Positions 16,625-25,140 of a stretch of 64,000 bases of DNA are shown in pieces (position 1 is the first letter of the stretch; the number at the start of each line of letters is the position of its first letter). Source of the stretch: Streptomyces collinus Tu 365. Lineage in GTDB: Bacteria; Actinomycetota; Actinomycetes; Streptomycetales; Streptomycetaceae. The stretch covers positions 1,178,001-1,242,000 of the forward strand of contig NC_021985.1 in NCBI RefSeq assembly GCF_000444875.1. The letters are read 5' to 3'. The position numbers and the translations under genes were made by a program. Under the pieces are notes generated by a model. It made no database searches, was not told the origin of the DNA, and saw only the letters and a list, made by a program, of their open reading frames with translations.

Positions 16625-16876
16625 ATCCCGTCGCGCGCCCCCTGGCGGGTCGGCGCGGGCACGGGCGCGTCCCGCCCGGGCGGGACGGGCACGGACGCGA
16701 GGCCCCGCACGGCGGGGTGGGCACGGACGCGACCCCGCACGGCGGGGTGGGCACGGTCGCGAACGGCACGAGCGGGGCACGGGCGGGACACGGCGGGACG
16801 GGCACGGACGCGACGCGCACAGGCGGCACGGGCACGGACGTGCCCCTGCCCCGGCGGGGCGGGCACGGGCGTGGGT
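16625..16876. repeat. GC-rich short tandem repeats in gene-free spacer
   Basis: Between the small hypothetical gene and the STAS/ANTAR gene lies a run of imperfect repeats built on gcacggacgcga and gcacggcggggtgggcacgg; the latter is found almost identically twice near 16709-16755. No credible gene is present in 16535-16876 on either strand. Confidence 0.55.
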
Positions 16877-18133
16877 TCAGCGAGGTGCGCCGGTCAGCGT
16901 GGCGTGCAGGTCCTCCAGCGCGTCCAGGACCACCGAGCGGTGGTACCAGGCGAGCCAGGCCGCCGTCTCGGCGGCCAGTGCGTCCAGGGCGCGCGTCTGC
17001 GCGGCGGTCGGCCGGTGCCCGGCGTCCGGCCAGTGCACGGTGATCACGCCGGCGCAGGAGCCCGGCGCGGAGACCACGGGCAGGGTCACCAGGGCGCGGG
17101 CGCCGGCGGCCAGCAGGGCGCGCCGGCCGTCGTCGCCGAGCCGCGGGTCCCCCGCCACGTCGGGCACGACCACCCGGCGCCCGCTGCTCCGCGCGGCCCC
17201 GTCGGCCGTGTCGGAGGCCCGGCCGCGCAGCAGATGGTCCAGGAGTGCGTCGTCGCAGCCGTGGTGGCTCTCCGGCACCAGGGCGTTCACCGCGGGGTCG
17301 GCGAGCCGCACCCACCCGCCTGGCGCCCGTCCGGCGGCCAGTGCCGCGTGCAGCACGGCGTCGATCATCGGCCTGCGGCAGCGCGGGTCGCGGTCGCCGC
17401 GGCCGAGGACGCGCAACGCGGGCACCGGCAGCGCCCGGCGCCCGGGGAACCACTCCGCCCCGTCCGGCGGGCGGGCGGCGACCACGGCGGACACCAGGAC
17501 CCGCAGCGGCACGTTGCACCGCTGGGAGACCGCACGCAGCTCGCGGAAGGCGGTGCCGGAGTCGGGCAGTCCGTAGCGGGCCATGAGCATGCCCTGGGCC
17601 ATGCCGATCACCGGCGCGGTGCGCACCCGGGCGCGCAGGGCCCGTACCTCCCTGTGCAGGTCCTCGTACGTGGGCCGCAGCGGGTCCGCGATCTGGGAGC
17701 GCCAGACGGGCAGTTCCTCGGCCGGGGACTCGGTGGGGGCCAGGGCGCCGAGCGCCTCGTCGAGGGTGGCGAAGAGCCGTACGCCGTCGAGCCGGGCGAG
17801 GTGCACCGCCTCGCGGACACCGGGGCGGGCCCGGACGACGATCAGGTCCGGGCGTCCGGTGCGGGCCCGGGTGGTCTCCCTGAGCGTGCGCAGCACGGCG
17901 GCGCCGCCCAGTTGCACGTGGCCCATGTCGAGGACCGGGCGCAGACCGGCCAGGTCGGCCCGCTCCAGGTGACCGGCCAGTTCGTCCGACCACGCGTCGG
18001 CCCCCAGCGGGTCCAGGGTGCCGGACATGCGCAGCAGCAGGGCGCCTTCGGCGCAGAGGCCCTCGGCCTCGACGACGGACGACTCGATGACGAGGGGGGC
18101 CAGAGCGGCCTGGCGGCCGGAAGAGCATCTCAT
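16877..18133 (-). CDS. STAS-ANTAR-GAF regulatory protein
   Basis: About 418 residues. The N-terminal part is a STAS (anti-anti-sigma-like) domain (MSGTLDPLGADAWSDEL and LRPVLDMGHVQLGGAAVL). The centre holds an ANTAR RNA-binding antiterminator domain (LRARVRTAPVIGMAQGMLMA, then FRELRAVSQRCNVPLRVLV). The C-terminal part resembles a GAF sensor domain. This combination is common in actinomycetes and suggests control of transcription termination in response to a ligand or stress. The ATG at 18133 has only a weak ribosome site; a GTG at 18202 is an alternative. No target gene can be named. Confidence 0.85.
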   Translation of the reverse strand: MRCSSGRQAALAPLVIESSVVEAEGLCAEGALLLRMSGTLDPLGADAWSDELAGHLERADLAGLRPVLDMGHVQLGGAAVLRTLRETTRARTGRPDLIVVRARPGVREAVHLARLDGVRLFATLDEALGALAPTESPAEELPVWRSQIADPLRPTYEDLHREVRALRARVRTAPVIGMAQGMLMARYGLPDSGTAFRELRAVSQRCNVPLRVLVSAVVAARPPDGAEWFPGRRALPVPALRVLGRGDRDPRCRRPMIDAVLHAALAAGRAPGGWVRLADPAVNALVPESHHGCDDALLDHLLRGRASDTADGAARSSGRRVVVPDVAGDPRLGDDGRRALLAAGARALVTLPVVSAPGSCAGVITVHWPDAGHRPTAAQTRALDALAAETAAWLAWYHRSVVLDALEDLHATLTGAPR

Positions 18134-18299
18134 CGCACCACCACAGGAGGATGTCGCACGGAACCGGTTCGGCCTCTTCCCGACCGTCGCACCACCTTGC
18201 ACGCTCCGTGGCCGACTCTCAACCGGACGTGACCGTGCCCGCGGTGGTCCGGGGACTCCGCCGACCAGCCGGTCGACGCGCGGCGGGAGGGGCGCTCGG

Positions 18300-18365
18300 C
18301 CGACCCGCCGGTGACCGTGCCGCGGTACGGGCGCTCGGCCCGCCTCGCGGTCACCGGCGGGCCGG
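18300..18365 (-). terminator. Long imperfect hairpin behind glycan operon
   Basis: The 18-bp arms 18300-18317 (ccgacccgccggtgaccg) and 18348-18365 (cggtcaccggcgggccgg) are inverted with one mismatch around a 30-nt loop. It lies about 50 bp downstream of the end of the leftward glycosyltransferase operon and so may end its transcript. Confidence 0.4.
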
Positions 18366-18412
18366 CTGGAGTGATCGGGCGAGCTACGGAGCCGCAGTGG
18401 CGGAACCGGCGT

Positions 18413-18885
18413 TCAGCCGCCGTGGCGGCGCGTGGGCGAGGACCCGCGGGCCCGCTCCGGGGCGATCGGCCGGTGCTCCGGCTCCGGCGGCACCGGGTCG
18501 CGCCGGCGCGGCACGAGGGCGCTCCGCGCGGTGACGGCCGCGATCCGCGAGTCCCGGTCGGGTGTCGAGCAGGCAGGCGCCCCGGACGGGGCTGTCAGGC
18601 TCCCACCGGCTGTCGTCCCCGGCGGAAGGGCGACCTGGCGCGTGCGGACCTGACGCAGGGCGAGGTCGCGGCCGATGGTGCGGTCGCGGCCGGGGCACAG
18701 CAGGGTCGTCTCGGGGAGGTCCCGGGCGAACGCCTCGGCCGTGCCGTCCGTGGAGGCGTCGTCGGTGACGGGGACGCGCGGGCGTTCGGGCGGCCGCCGC
18801 GGCGGTGCGAGGGTGCGCGGGAGTTCGGCGCGGCGGTTGCGGGTGATGAGGACGACGGGGGTTCGGCCGTCCGGGTGACCTCGGC
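18413..18885 (-). pseudogene. Decayed glycosyltransferase family 2 fragment
   Basis: Directly behind the intact family 2 glycosyltransferase gene lies a second, degenerate copy of the same domain. One frame reads RTPVVLITRNRRAELPRTL and later VTDDASTDGTAEAFARDL and LLCPGRDRTIGRDLALRQ, paralleling the intact protein (RITVAVITRDRCASLLRTL, LLCPGTNTGAVGRNLAVRH). The DDD region then continues in another frame (GDDSRWEPDSPVRGACLL), and the first frame resumes with RIAAVTARSALV, so at least two frameshifts have occurred. No start codon with a ribosome site is evident and the catalytic second half is missing. It is probably the remnant of a tandem duplication. Confidence 0.65.
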
Positions 18886-19815
18886 TCAGCGCGTTGCGCC
18901 CGGGGCCGCCCGGCGGTCCAGCAGCCGGGCGGCGTGTTCGACGTGCGGGGGCAGGGGACGGCGCCGGGCCAGGGCCGCGGGCAGGCGTTCGAGGGTCTCG
19001 CGCAGGGCGCGGCGGGCGCCGGGGCGGCCGGTGGCGGCGGCCAGGGCCAGGTCGGCGGCCGCGCGCAGGACGACGGGCCAGGGGCGGCGCAGGCAGGCCG
19101 TGAGCACGTGGTTGCGCCGGACCAGGCCGGAGCGGCCGGTGCGGCCCTGCGTCCCGGGCTGGTGGCGGGCGCTGAGGGCGGGTTCGTAGGCGAGGCCCCA
19201 GCCGCGTGCGGCGAGGTCGTAGGCGAGCAGGGTCTCCTCGCCGCCGAAGAAGAGCAGAGGGTGGTAGCCGCCGGCGCTCAGGAAGGCCTCGCGGCGCACC
19301 ACGGAGGCGCAGGCGAGGAAGCCGAGCACCGGGCGGCCGGGCAGGTCGGGCTCGCGGGGCAGCGGGGAGGCGGCGAGCACGGCGTTCAGCGGGTCGTCGG
19401 CGGCCTCCTCGCCGACGAGGGTGCGGGCGGCGAGCAGGCCGAGCCGTGGGTGGCGGTCGAGGAGGTCGGCGGCCCGGCGCAGGGAGCCCGGGGTCCACCA
19501 GGAGTCGTCGTCGCTGAAGGCGACGTAGGGGGTGCGGGCGTGCCGGACGGCGAGGTTGCGGCCGACGGCGCCGGTGTTGGTGCCGGGGCACAGCAGCCGG
19601 GTGACGGCGGGGTGGTGCCGGACGGCCCTGCGGGTGGTGTCGGAGCTGGAGTTGTCGACGACGATGACGGGCGGCCGCTCGGGCAGCGCGGCCAGCGCGT
19701 CGAGGGTGCGCAGCAGGCTGGCACAGCGGTCGCGGGTGATGACGGCGACCGTGATCCGGGGGTCGGGCCCGGTGGTGGGCGCGCGGGCGGTGCGGGGCGC
19801 CCGGTCAGTGGACAC
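18886..19815 (-). CDS. Glycosyltransferase family 2
   Basis: A 309-residue GT-A-fold glycosyltransferase. The N-terminal nucleotide-binding stretch ITVAVITRDRCASLLRTL is followed by VDNSSSDTT, the metal-binding FSDDDSWWTPGSL and an acceptor-domain region with GGEETLLAYDLAARGWGL. It probably adds one sugar to the surface glycan built by this operon. GTG start at 19815, overlapping the end of the preceding gene by 11 nt. No membrane segment is evident, so it would act on the cytosolic face. Donor and acceptor unknown. Confidence 0.88.
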   Translation of the reverse strand: MSTDRAPRTARAPTTGPDPRITVAVITRDRCASLLRTLDALAALPERPPVIVVDNSSSDTTRRAVRHHPAVTRLLCPGTNTGAVGRNLAVRHARTPYVAFSDDDSWWTPGSLRRAADLLDRHPRLGLLAARTLVGEEAADDPLNAVLAASPLPREPDLPGRPVLGFLACASVVRREAFLSAGGYHPLLFFGGEETLLAYDLAARGWGLAYEPALSARHQPGTQGRTGRSGLVRRNHVLTACLRRPWPVVLRAAADLALAAATGRPGARRALRETLERLPAALARRRPLPPHVEHAARLLDRRAAPGATR

Positions 19816-20794
19816 GCGCCACCTCGGCGGTGCGCGGAAGCCGGGTGCGCGGCCTGCGCAGCTGGGTCAGGCAGGCGGCCGCGACCTCGCCGGTGCGCAG
19901 GCGCAGCAGCCGGGCGTCGGGGGTGCGGCCGTGCGGGTCGCCGGGCGGGCCGGGCTTCCACAGAGCCAGGTGTTCGGGGAAGGGCGGTGGTCCCCACAGC
20001 CGGGGCGAGACGGGTCCGAAGAGGGTGACCGAGGGGGTCCCGTGGGCCACCGCGAGGTGGGCGAGTCCGGTGTCCCCGCTGAGCACCAGGGACGCCCCGG
20101 CCACCAGGGCCGACAGCTCGGCGTACGGCAGGCCGCCGGTGAGCACGCCGGAGCCGGGCTGCCCGGCGCGTTCGGCGACCGAGCGCACCAGGGCGTCCTC
20201 GCCGGGGCCGCCGGTGAGGACCACGCGGTGCCCGGTCGCGCGCAGGCAGCGGACGACGGCGGCGAACCGCTCGCCCGGCCAGCGGCGGGCGCCCGAGGCG
20301 GCCCCCGGGTGCACCACCACGGCGCCCGGTGCCGGGGACGGCGTGGTGGGCCGCGGGATGCGCAGGTCGAGGGGGTCCGCCGGGATGCCGTAGGCGTGCA
20401 GGAACCGGCACCAGCGGTCCCGTTCGTGGGCGTGGGCAGGCCAGGGCGGGCCCTCCGCAAGGGCGTGGGCGAGCAGCCGGCGCGGGTGCAGGGCGGCCAG
20501 CGCGTCGCGGCTCTCGGGACCGTTGCCGTGCAGGTCGATCGCCACGTCGGGCGGCGGCCCCGGCCAGTGCGTGAGGGAGGGCACCGCCCGGCCGGGGGCC
20601 TCGGCCGGGAAGACGGCGTCGACCGCCCCGGTGGACCGGGCGGCCTCGGCGAGTGCCGGGGGCAGCGCGAGGTGGACCCGGTGTCCGGGGAAGGCGCGGC
20701 GGACGCCGCGCAGCGCGGGCACGCCGGCCAGCAGGTCGCCGAGGCCGAGCGCGCGCAGCACCAGCACGCGCGGGGGGTGCGGGGCGGCGGTCAC
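19805..20794 (-). CDS. Glycosyltransferase family 9 (heptosyltransferase-like)
   Basis: A 329-residue GT-B-type protein of family 9, the family of lipopolysaccharide heptosyltransferases. Signatures are VLVLRALGLGDLLAGVPALR at the N-terminus, VVVHPGAASGARRWPGERFA and the nucleotide-sugar site LVLSGDTGLAHLAVAHGTP. The GTG start overlaps the hldE stop as GTGA. Together with gmhA, gmhB and hldE in the same operon, a heptose donor is likely, although the substrate cannot be read from sequence. It shares these motifs with the second family 9 gene at 25137-26147. Confidence 0.9.
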   Translation of the reverse strand: MTAAPHPPRVLVLRALGLGDLLAGVPALRGVRRAFPGHRVHLALPPALAEAARSTGAVDAVFPAEAPGRAVPSLTHWPGPPPDVAIDLHGNGPESRDALAALHPRRLLAHALAEGPPWPAHAHERDRWCRFLHAYGIPADPLDLRIPRPTTPSPAPGAVVVHPGAASGARRWPGERFAAVVRCLRATGHRVVLTGGPGEDALVRSVAERAGQPGSGVLTGGLPYAELSALVAGASLVLSGDTGLAHLAVAHGTPSVTLFGPVSPRLWGPPPFPEHLALWKPGPPGDPHGRTPDARLLRLRTGEVAAACLTQLRRPRTRLPRTAEVARVH

Positions 20795-22230
20795 CGGGCC
20801 GGTCCCCCGGCGGGCGCGGGTGCCTGGGCGGCGCGGCGGGCCAGGCCGGTGGTGGAGCGGCCGTCCAGGTAGGGCAGCAGCAGGACCTGTCCGCCCCAGC
20901 TCTCCACGAGCGGCTGTTCGGGCAGCCGGGTGCGGGCGTAGTCGCCGCCCTTGGCCCACAGGTGCGGGCGCAGTTCGGCGAGGACGCGTTCGGGGGTGTC
21001 CTCGTCGAAGACGGCGACGGCGTCGACGCACTCCAGCGCGCGCAGGACGCGTACCCGGTCGGCGACGGGGACGAGGGGACGGCCGTCGCCCTTGCGCCGG
21101 CGGACCGAGGCGTCGGAGTTGACGCAGACGACCAGGCAGTCACCGGCCCGGCGCGCGGCCTGCAGGAGGGCGACGTGGCCGGCGTGCAGGAGGTCGAAGC
21201 AGCCGCCCGCGGCGACGACGGTGCCGCCCGCCGCCCGTACCCGGGCGGCCGTGCGGCGGGCGTCGGCGGTCGGGTCCCGGTCCCCCGCCGGGTCCGGGCC
21301 CGCGGCCGGCTCGTGGTGGGGTTCCGGTGCGGTGGCCGCGCGGGCGCCGCCCTCGGCCACGTACCGGGTGGCGGCGTGCACGGCGCCCTGGACGGCGGCT
21401 TCCGTGAGGGCGCCGTCGGCGAGGAGCGCGGCGGCGGCAGCGGCGAACCGGTCGCCGGCGCCGCAGGGGTCGCCGGCCACGCCGGCCGGTGTCGGCACCA
21501 GCAGGGGTGTCTCGCCGTGCGAGAGCAGTGCGCCGCGCTCGCCGAGGGTGACCGCGACGGCGTGCGCCCGCCAGGCCCGCACGAGGGCCCGGGCGTCGCG
21601 GGCGGCCGTGCGCAGGCCGGCGTCGTCGCCGGACTCGGCGTCCTGCCCGGCCCGCTGGGCCAGGAGGCGGGCCTCCTGCGCGGAGGGCGTGCACAGCCGT
21701 ACGCCGGGGACCGGGGGGCCGCCGCGCAGGTGCGGGTCCCACACCACGGGTGCGCGCGCGGCCGCCTGTGCCAGGGACTCGCCGAGGACGTCGGCGGTGC
21801 CGCGGCCGTAGTCGGCGACGAGCACCGCGTCCGCGCCGGCGACCGCCGTGCGCGCCCGCGCGGTGGCCTCGCGGGCGCGTCCCTCGCCGTCGTCGAGCCG
21901 CAGCAGCGGCCGGTCCCCCGCGAGCACGCGGGTCTTGCTGCTCAGCTCGCCGTCCAGGGGCAGTTCGACCAGCTCGACGCGGCCGGCCAGCAGGTCGCGC
22001 AGGGCGGCGCTGGACTCGTCGTCGCCGAGGGCGGTGACGAGGGTGACCGGGCGGCCGTCGGCGGCGGCCAGGCAGGCGGCGAGGGCCGCGCCGCCCGGGC
22101 GTGAGCTGCGCCGGGTGCCGTGCACCACCGGCACGGGCGCGTCGGGGGCCAGCCGGTCGGCGCGACCGCACAGGTCGTGGTCGAGCAGGGCGTCGCCGAC
22201 GACGAGCAGGGGGGTGCGGGGGGCGGTCAT
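20791..22230 (-). CDS. hldE: Bifunctional heptose-phosphate kinase / nucleotidyltransferase (HldE-like)
   Basis: A 479-residue two-domain protein. Residues about 1-310 form a PfkB/ribokinase-type kinase, with VVGDALLDHDLCGRADRL at the N-terminus and the catalytic segment GDPCGAGDRFAAAAA. Residues about 340-470 form a cytidylyltransferase-like domain with GGCFDLLHAGHVALLQAA, VNSDASVRRRKGDGRPLV and VFDEDTPERVL. This is the order of E. coli HldE, which phosphorylates D-glycero-D-manno-heptose 7-phosphate at C1 and later transfers a nucleotide. Whether the product is ADP- or another NDP-heptose cannot be told. ATGA overlap with gmhA; AGGAG four bases before the ATG. Confidence 0.9.
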   Translation of the reverse strand: MTAPRTPLLVVGDALLDHDLCGRADRLAPDAPVPVVHGTRRSSRPGGAALAACLAAADGRPVTLVTALGDDESSAALRDLLAGRVELVELPLDGELSSKTRVLAGDRPLLRLDDGEGRAREATARARTAVAGADAVLVADYGRGTADVLGESLAQAAARAPVVWDPHLRGGPPVPGVRLCTPSAQEARLLAQRAGQDAESGDDAGLRTAARDARALVRAWRAHAVAVTLGERGALLSHGETPLLVPTPAGVAGDPCGAGDRFAAAAAALLADGALTEAAVQGAVHAATRYVAEGGARAATAPEPHHEPAAGPDPAGDRDPTADARRTAARVRAAGGTVVAAGGCFDLLHAGHVALLQAARRAGDCLVVCVNSDASVRRRKGDGRPLVPVADRVRVLRALECVDAVAVFDEDTPERVLAELRPHLWAKGGDYARTRLPEQPLVESWGGQVLLLPYLDGRSTTGLARRAAQAPAPAGGPAR

Positions 22231-22946
22231 GCGGCTCCTTCCCCGTGGGTGTCGGGGGCGCCGGCCGAGGTCCGGCCGTTCCGGCCCCGGCCGACGAGGC
22301 GTCCCATCACGCCGCCGCGGCCGTCCACCCGGCCGTTCGTCCCGGTCCGGCCGTCCTCGGCGCGCCCGTCGGCCTCGCCGCGCCCGACCGCCTCGTCGAA
22401 GGCCTCGCAGAGCATGTGCACGGCGACCAGGTGGAGTTCCTGGACGGTGGCCGCCACCGGGGCGTCCACGCACAGGGCCTCGTCGGCGGCGCGGTGCAGC
22501 GGGTTGGGGGCCCGGCCGGTCATCGCCCAGACCGTCATGCCGAGGCCGTGCGCGCGGTCGGCCGCGGCCAGCAGGTTGGCGCTGGCGCCGCTGGTGGACA
22601 GCAGTATGAGCACGTCGCCCGGTCGGCCGTGCGCGGCGGTCTGGCGGGCGAACACCTCCTGCACGCCGTAGTCGTTGGCGATGGCGGTGGTGGCGGAGGT
22701 GTCGGCGTGCAGGGCGAGCGCGGAGAACGGCGCCCGGTCGTCCCGGTAGCGGCCGACGAGTTCGGCGGTGAGGTGCTGCGCCTGCGCGGCGCTGCCGCCG
22801 TTGCCGGCGACGAGCAGCCGGGCGCCGGAGCCCAGCCGGCGGGCCAGCACGGTGCCCCAGCGCTCGATGAGCGCACCGCGGTCGCGGAACGTCTCCAGGG
22901 CCTTCATCAGGTCGTCGCAGTGCGCGGTGTCGGTGGCGGTCCTCAT
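22227..22946 (-). CDS. gmhA: Sedoheptulose-7-phosphate isomerase (SIS domain)
   Basis: A 239-residue SIS-domain protein of the GmhA type. It shows the AGNGGSAAQAQHLTAELVG phosphosugar loop, LLSTSGASANLLAA, and the helix ELHLVAVHMLCEAFD with the conserved histidine. GmhA converts sedoheptulose 7-phosphate to D-glycero-D-manno-heptose 7-phosphate, the first step of heptose activation. The last 40 residues are an Arg/Gly-rich tail not usual for the family. ATGA overlap on both sides (with hldE downstream, the glycosyltransferase upstream). Confidence 0.9.
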   Translation of the reverse strand: MRTATDTAHCDDLMKALETFRDRGALIERWGTVLARRLGSGARLLVAGNGGSAAQAQHLTAELVGRYRDDRAPFSALALHADTSATTAIANDYGVQEVFARQTAAHGRPGDVLILLSTSGASANLLAAADRAHGLGMTVWAMTGRAPNPLHRAADEALCVDAPVAATVQELHLVAVHMLCEAFDEAVGRGEADGRAEDGRTGTNGRVDGRGGVMGRLVGRGRNGRTSAGAPDTHGEGAA

Positions 22947-24181
22947 CGGACGACTCCCTGGAGCGAGGGGCTCGTGGACACGGCGCCGTACGCCCCTGCC
23001 ACGCCTTCGGCCACGCGGTCCCAGGTGTAGTGGGCCAGCACGCGGTCTCTTCCGGCGGCCCCGTAGGCGGCGAGCCGGCCGGGGTCGTCGAGGAGCGCGC
23101 GGATGACGCCGCTGAGGTCGTGGTGGTCGTCGTCGGCCGGGACCCGTACGCCGGTGACGCCGTCCACGACGGTGTCGAGCTGGCCGCCGACGGCGGTGGC
23201 GACGACCGGCGTGGCGCAGGCCATGGCCTCCAGCGGGACGATCCCGAAGGGTTCGTAGCGGGGCAGGGACAGCACGAGGTCGGCGCTGGACATCAGGCGG
23301 GGCATCCGGTCCCGGCCGACCCCGCCGAGCAGCGTCACGCGGTCGCCGACGCCGTACTCCCCGGCGATGGCGAGGAGGCGCTCGGCCTCCGGATCGGTAC
23401 CGAGCAGGTCGGCCTCCGGGCCGCCCGCGACGAGGAGTTCGGCGTCCGGCACCCCGGCGAGGGCGCGGATCGCGCGGTCGAAGCCCTTGCGGGGCACGAG
23501 CCGGCCGACGGCCAGCAGCCGCCGCCGGACGCCGGGGGCCGTACGCGGCCGGCCGACCGGGCTGAACTGGTCCGGGTCCACCCCGCAGGGGACGACCGTG
23601 ACGCGGTCCTCGGACAGGCCCATGGCGCGCAGTTCGGCCACCTCGTCGGAGCAGGTGGCGATGATCCCGGCGCACTCGTGGCCGACGGCCTCCTCGATCG
23701 CGAGGCGCTCGGGCGGGCTGGTGTCGTCGGCGCCCTGGTAGCGCTTCTTGACGGTGCCGAGGGCGTGGTAGGTCTGCACGACGGGGATGCCGAGGCCACG
23801 GGTGCCGGTCAGGGCCGCGAGCCCGGACATCCAGAAGTGGGAGTGCACCACGTCGGGCGGGTCGGCGGACCACTGCCGGTTGAGGTAGGCCCCGAACTCG
23901 GCCATGTGCGGGAGGAGTTCGTCCTTGGGAACGGGGGCGGGCGGCCCGGCGGGCACATGCACCACCTGGACCCCGTCGATGAGGGTCACCCGGTCGGGCA
24001 GGCCCAGGGAGTCGCGCCGGGTGTAGACCGTGACCCGGTACCCCTTCCTGGCGAGCTGGCGGGCGATCTGTGCCACGTACACGTTCTGGCCGCCCGCGTC
24101 CGGTCCGCCGAGCGCGGCCAGGGGGCTGGCGTGCTCGGAGACCATGGCGACGCGCCCGGCCGTGGGCAGAATGCGGCTCAT
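22943..24181 (-). CDS. Glycosyltransferase family 4
   Basis: A 412-residue GT-B retaining glycosyltransferase. The N-terminal domain begins AMVSEHASPLAALGGPDAGG, as in sucrose-phosphate-synthase/MshA-like enzymes, and contains VVHSHFWMSGLAAL; the C-terminal domain has LLAVGRLVPRKGFDRAI and the donor-binding YEPFGIVPLEAMACATPVV. It probably transfers a sugar in assembly of the operon's glycan. It resembles mycothiol MshA in layout, but its position in a glycan operon argues against that role. ATGA overlap on both ends. Confidence 0.88.
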   Translation of the reverse strand: MSRILPTAGRVAMVSEHASPLAALGGPDAGGQNVYVAQIARQLARKGYRVTVYTRRDSLGLPDRVTLIDGVQVVHVPAGPPAPVPKDELLPHMAEFGAYLNRQWSADPPDVVHSHFWMSGLAALTGTRGLGIPVVQTYHALGTVKKRYQGADDTSPPERLAIEEAVGHECAGIIATCSDEVAELRAMGLSEDRVTVVPCGVDPDQFSPVGRPRTAPGVRRRLLAVGRLVPRKGFDRAIRALAGVPDAELLVAGGPEADLLGTDPEAERLLAIAGEYGVGDRVTLLGGVGRDRMPRLMSSADLVLSLPRYEPFGIVPLEAMACATPVVATAVGGQLDTVVDGVTGVRVPADDDHHDLSGVIRALLDDPGRLAAYGAAGRDRVLAHYTWDRVAEGVAGAYGAVSTSPSLQGVVR

Positions 24182-25140
24182 CGGGTGACCTCCTTGATCA
24201 GGCGCTCCCAGTCGTCCAGGAAGCGCCGCTCTCCGTAGCGGGCCCGGGCCGCGGCCCGGGCTGCGGCTCCGGTCCGGCGCGCGTGCTCCGCGTCGGCGAG
24301 GAACGTCCGTACGGCGTCCTCCAGGACGTCGAGGCGGTTGGAGACCACTCCGGCGTCCTCGGGCACCGCCTCGCGGACCTCGGTGGTGTCCAGGGCGACC
24401 ACGGGCATGCCCAGGAACATGGCCTCCAGCAGGGAGAGGCCGAGGGAGGTCCAGCGGACGGGGTGCAGGTAGAGCCGGCAGCGGGCCATCGCGCGGTGGA
24501 GTTCGTGCTGGGGCAGGTCCCGGGCGCGGCAGCGCTCGGGGGGCAGGTCCAGGTGTCCGGCGAGTCCTTCGGTGCGCATGCCGAAGACGTCGAGGGGCGC
24601 GGAGCGGGCGAACCGGGGCAGCAGGTCGGTCCCGGTGGTACGGCCCCTGCGCACGGGTTCGTTGACGACGACGGCGGCCCGTCGCTCGGTGCCGGTCCAC
24701 AGCGGGCCGGGGTCGACGATGCCGTGCTCGACGACCTCGGTCGGGGCGCTGCCGTTGTCCCACATCAGCCGGTTGAAGTGGGTGACGTGGACGACGGGGA
24801 CGCGGGACTGCCCGCCGAGCGGGTGCCGTTGGCGTTCGGGTGACTCGTCGGGGCTGTTGTGCTCGACGTACACGGCGGGCACGTCCACGCCGGGCCGGCG
24901 GCCGGTCCAGCGCCGGGCGAGCTCGGGTTCGTGCGGGCGCTGGAGCACCATCAGGTCGACGTCGCAGGCGCGCAGTTGGCCGGGGGTCACCTCCCGGACC
25001 GTGGCCGGCCAGTCCCAGGTCCGCGCCCGGCCGAGGCCGTCGGGGCCGCGGTCCTCGGTGACCGGGACGAGATAGGTGTGCGGGCCCTGCACGAAGGCGG
25101 TGAGCCAGGATCCGTGCACGTGCCAGACGAGGATGTTCAT
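24178..25140 (-). CDS. Glycosyltransferase (GT-B, family 1/4-like)
   Basis: A 320-residue protein starting MNILVWHVHGSWLTAFVQG, with VYVEHNSPDE and VVHVTHFNRLMWDNG in the first half and SLGLSLLEAMFLGMPVVALD in the second, the latter matching the donor site of GT-B glycosyltransferases. It is shorter than family 4 members (about 380) and belongs to a Streptomyces group found within this kind of operon. Cytosolic, no membrane segments. ATGA overlaps with both neighbours. Donor and acceptor unknown. Confidence 0.8.
   Translation of the reverse strand: MNILVWHVHGSWLTAFVQGPHTYLVPVTEDRGPDGLGRARTWDWPATVREVTPGQLRACDVDLMVLQRPHEPELARRWTGRRPGVDVPAVYVEHNSPDESPERQRHPLGGQSRVPVVHVTHFNRLMWDNGSAPTEVVEHGIVDPGPLWTGTERRAAVVVNEPVRRGRTTGTDLLPRFARSAPLDVFGMRTEGLAGHLDLPPERCRARDLPQHELHRAMARCRLYLHPVRWTSLGLSLLEAMFLGMPVVALDTTEVREAVPEDAGVVSNRLDVLEDAVRTFLADAEHARRTGAAARAAARARYGERRFLDDWERLIKEVTR

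Noticed and set aside
22943..24181. Glycosyltransferase as MshA of mycothiol biosynthesis
   Set aside because: The N-terminal motif is similar, but it lies within a heptose glycan operon and motifs of this type are shared by many family 4 enzymes.
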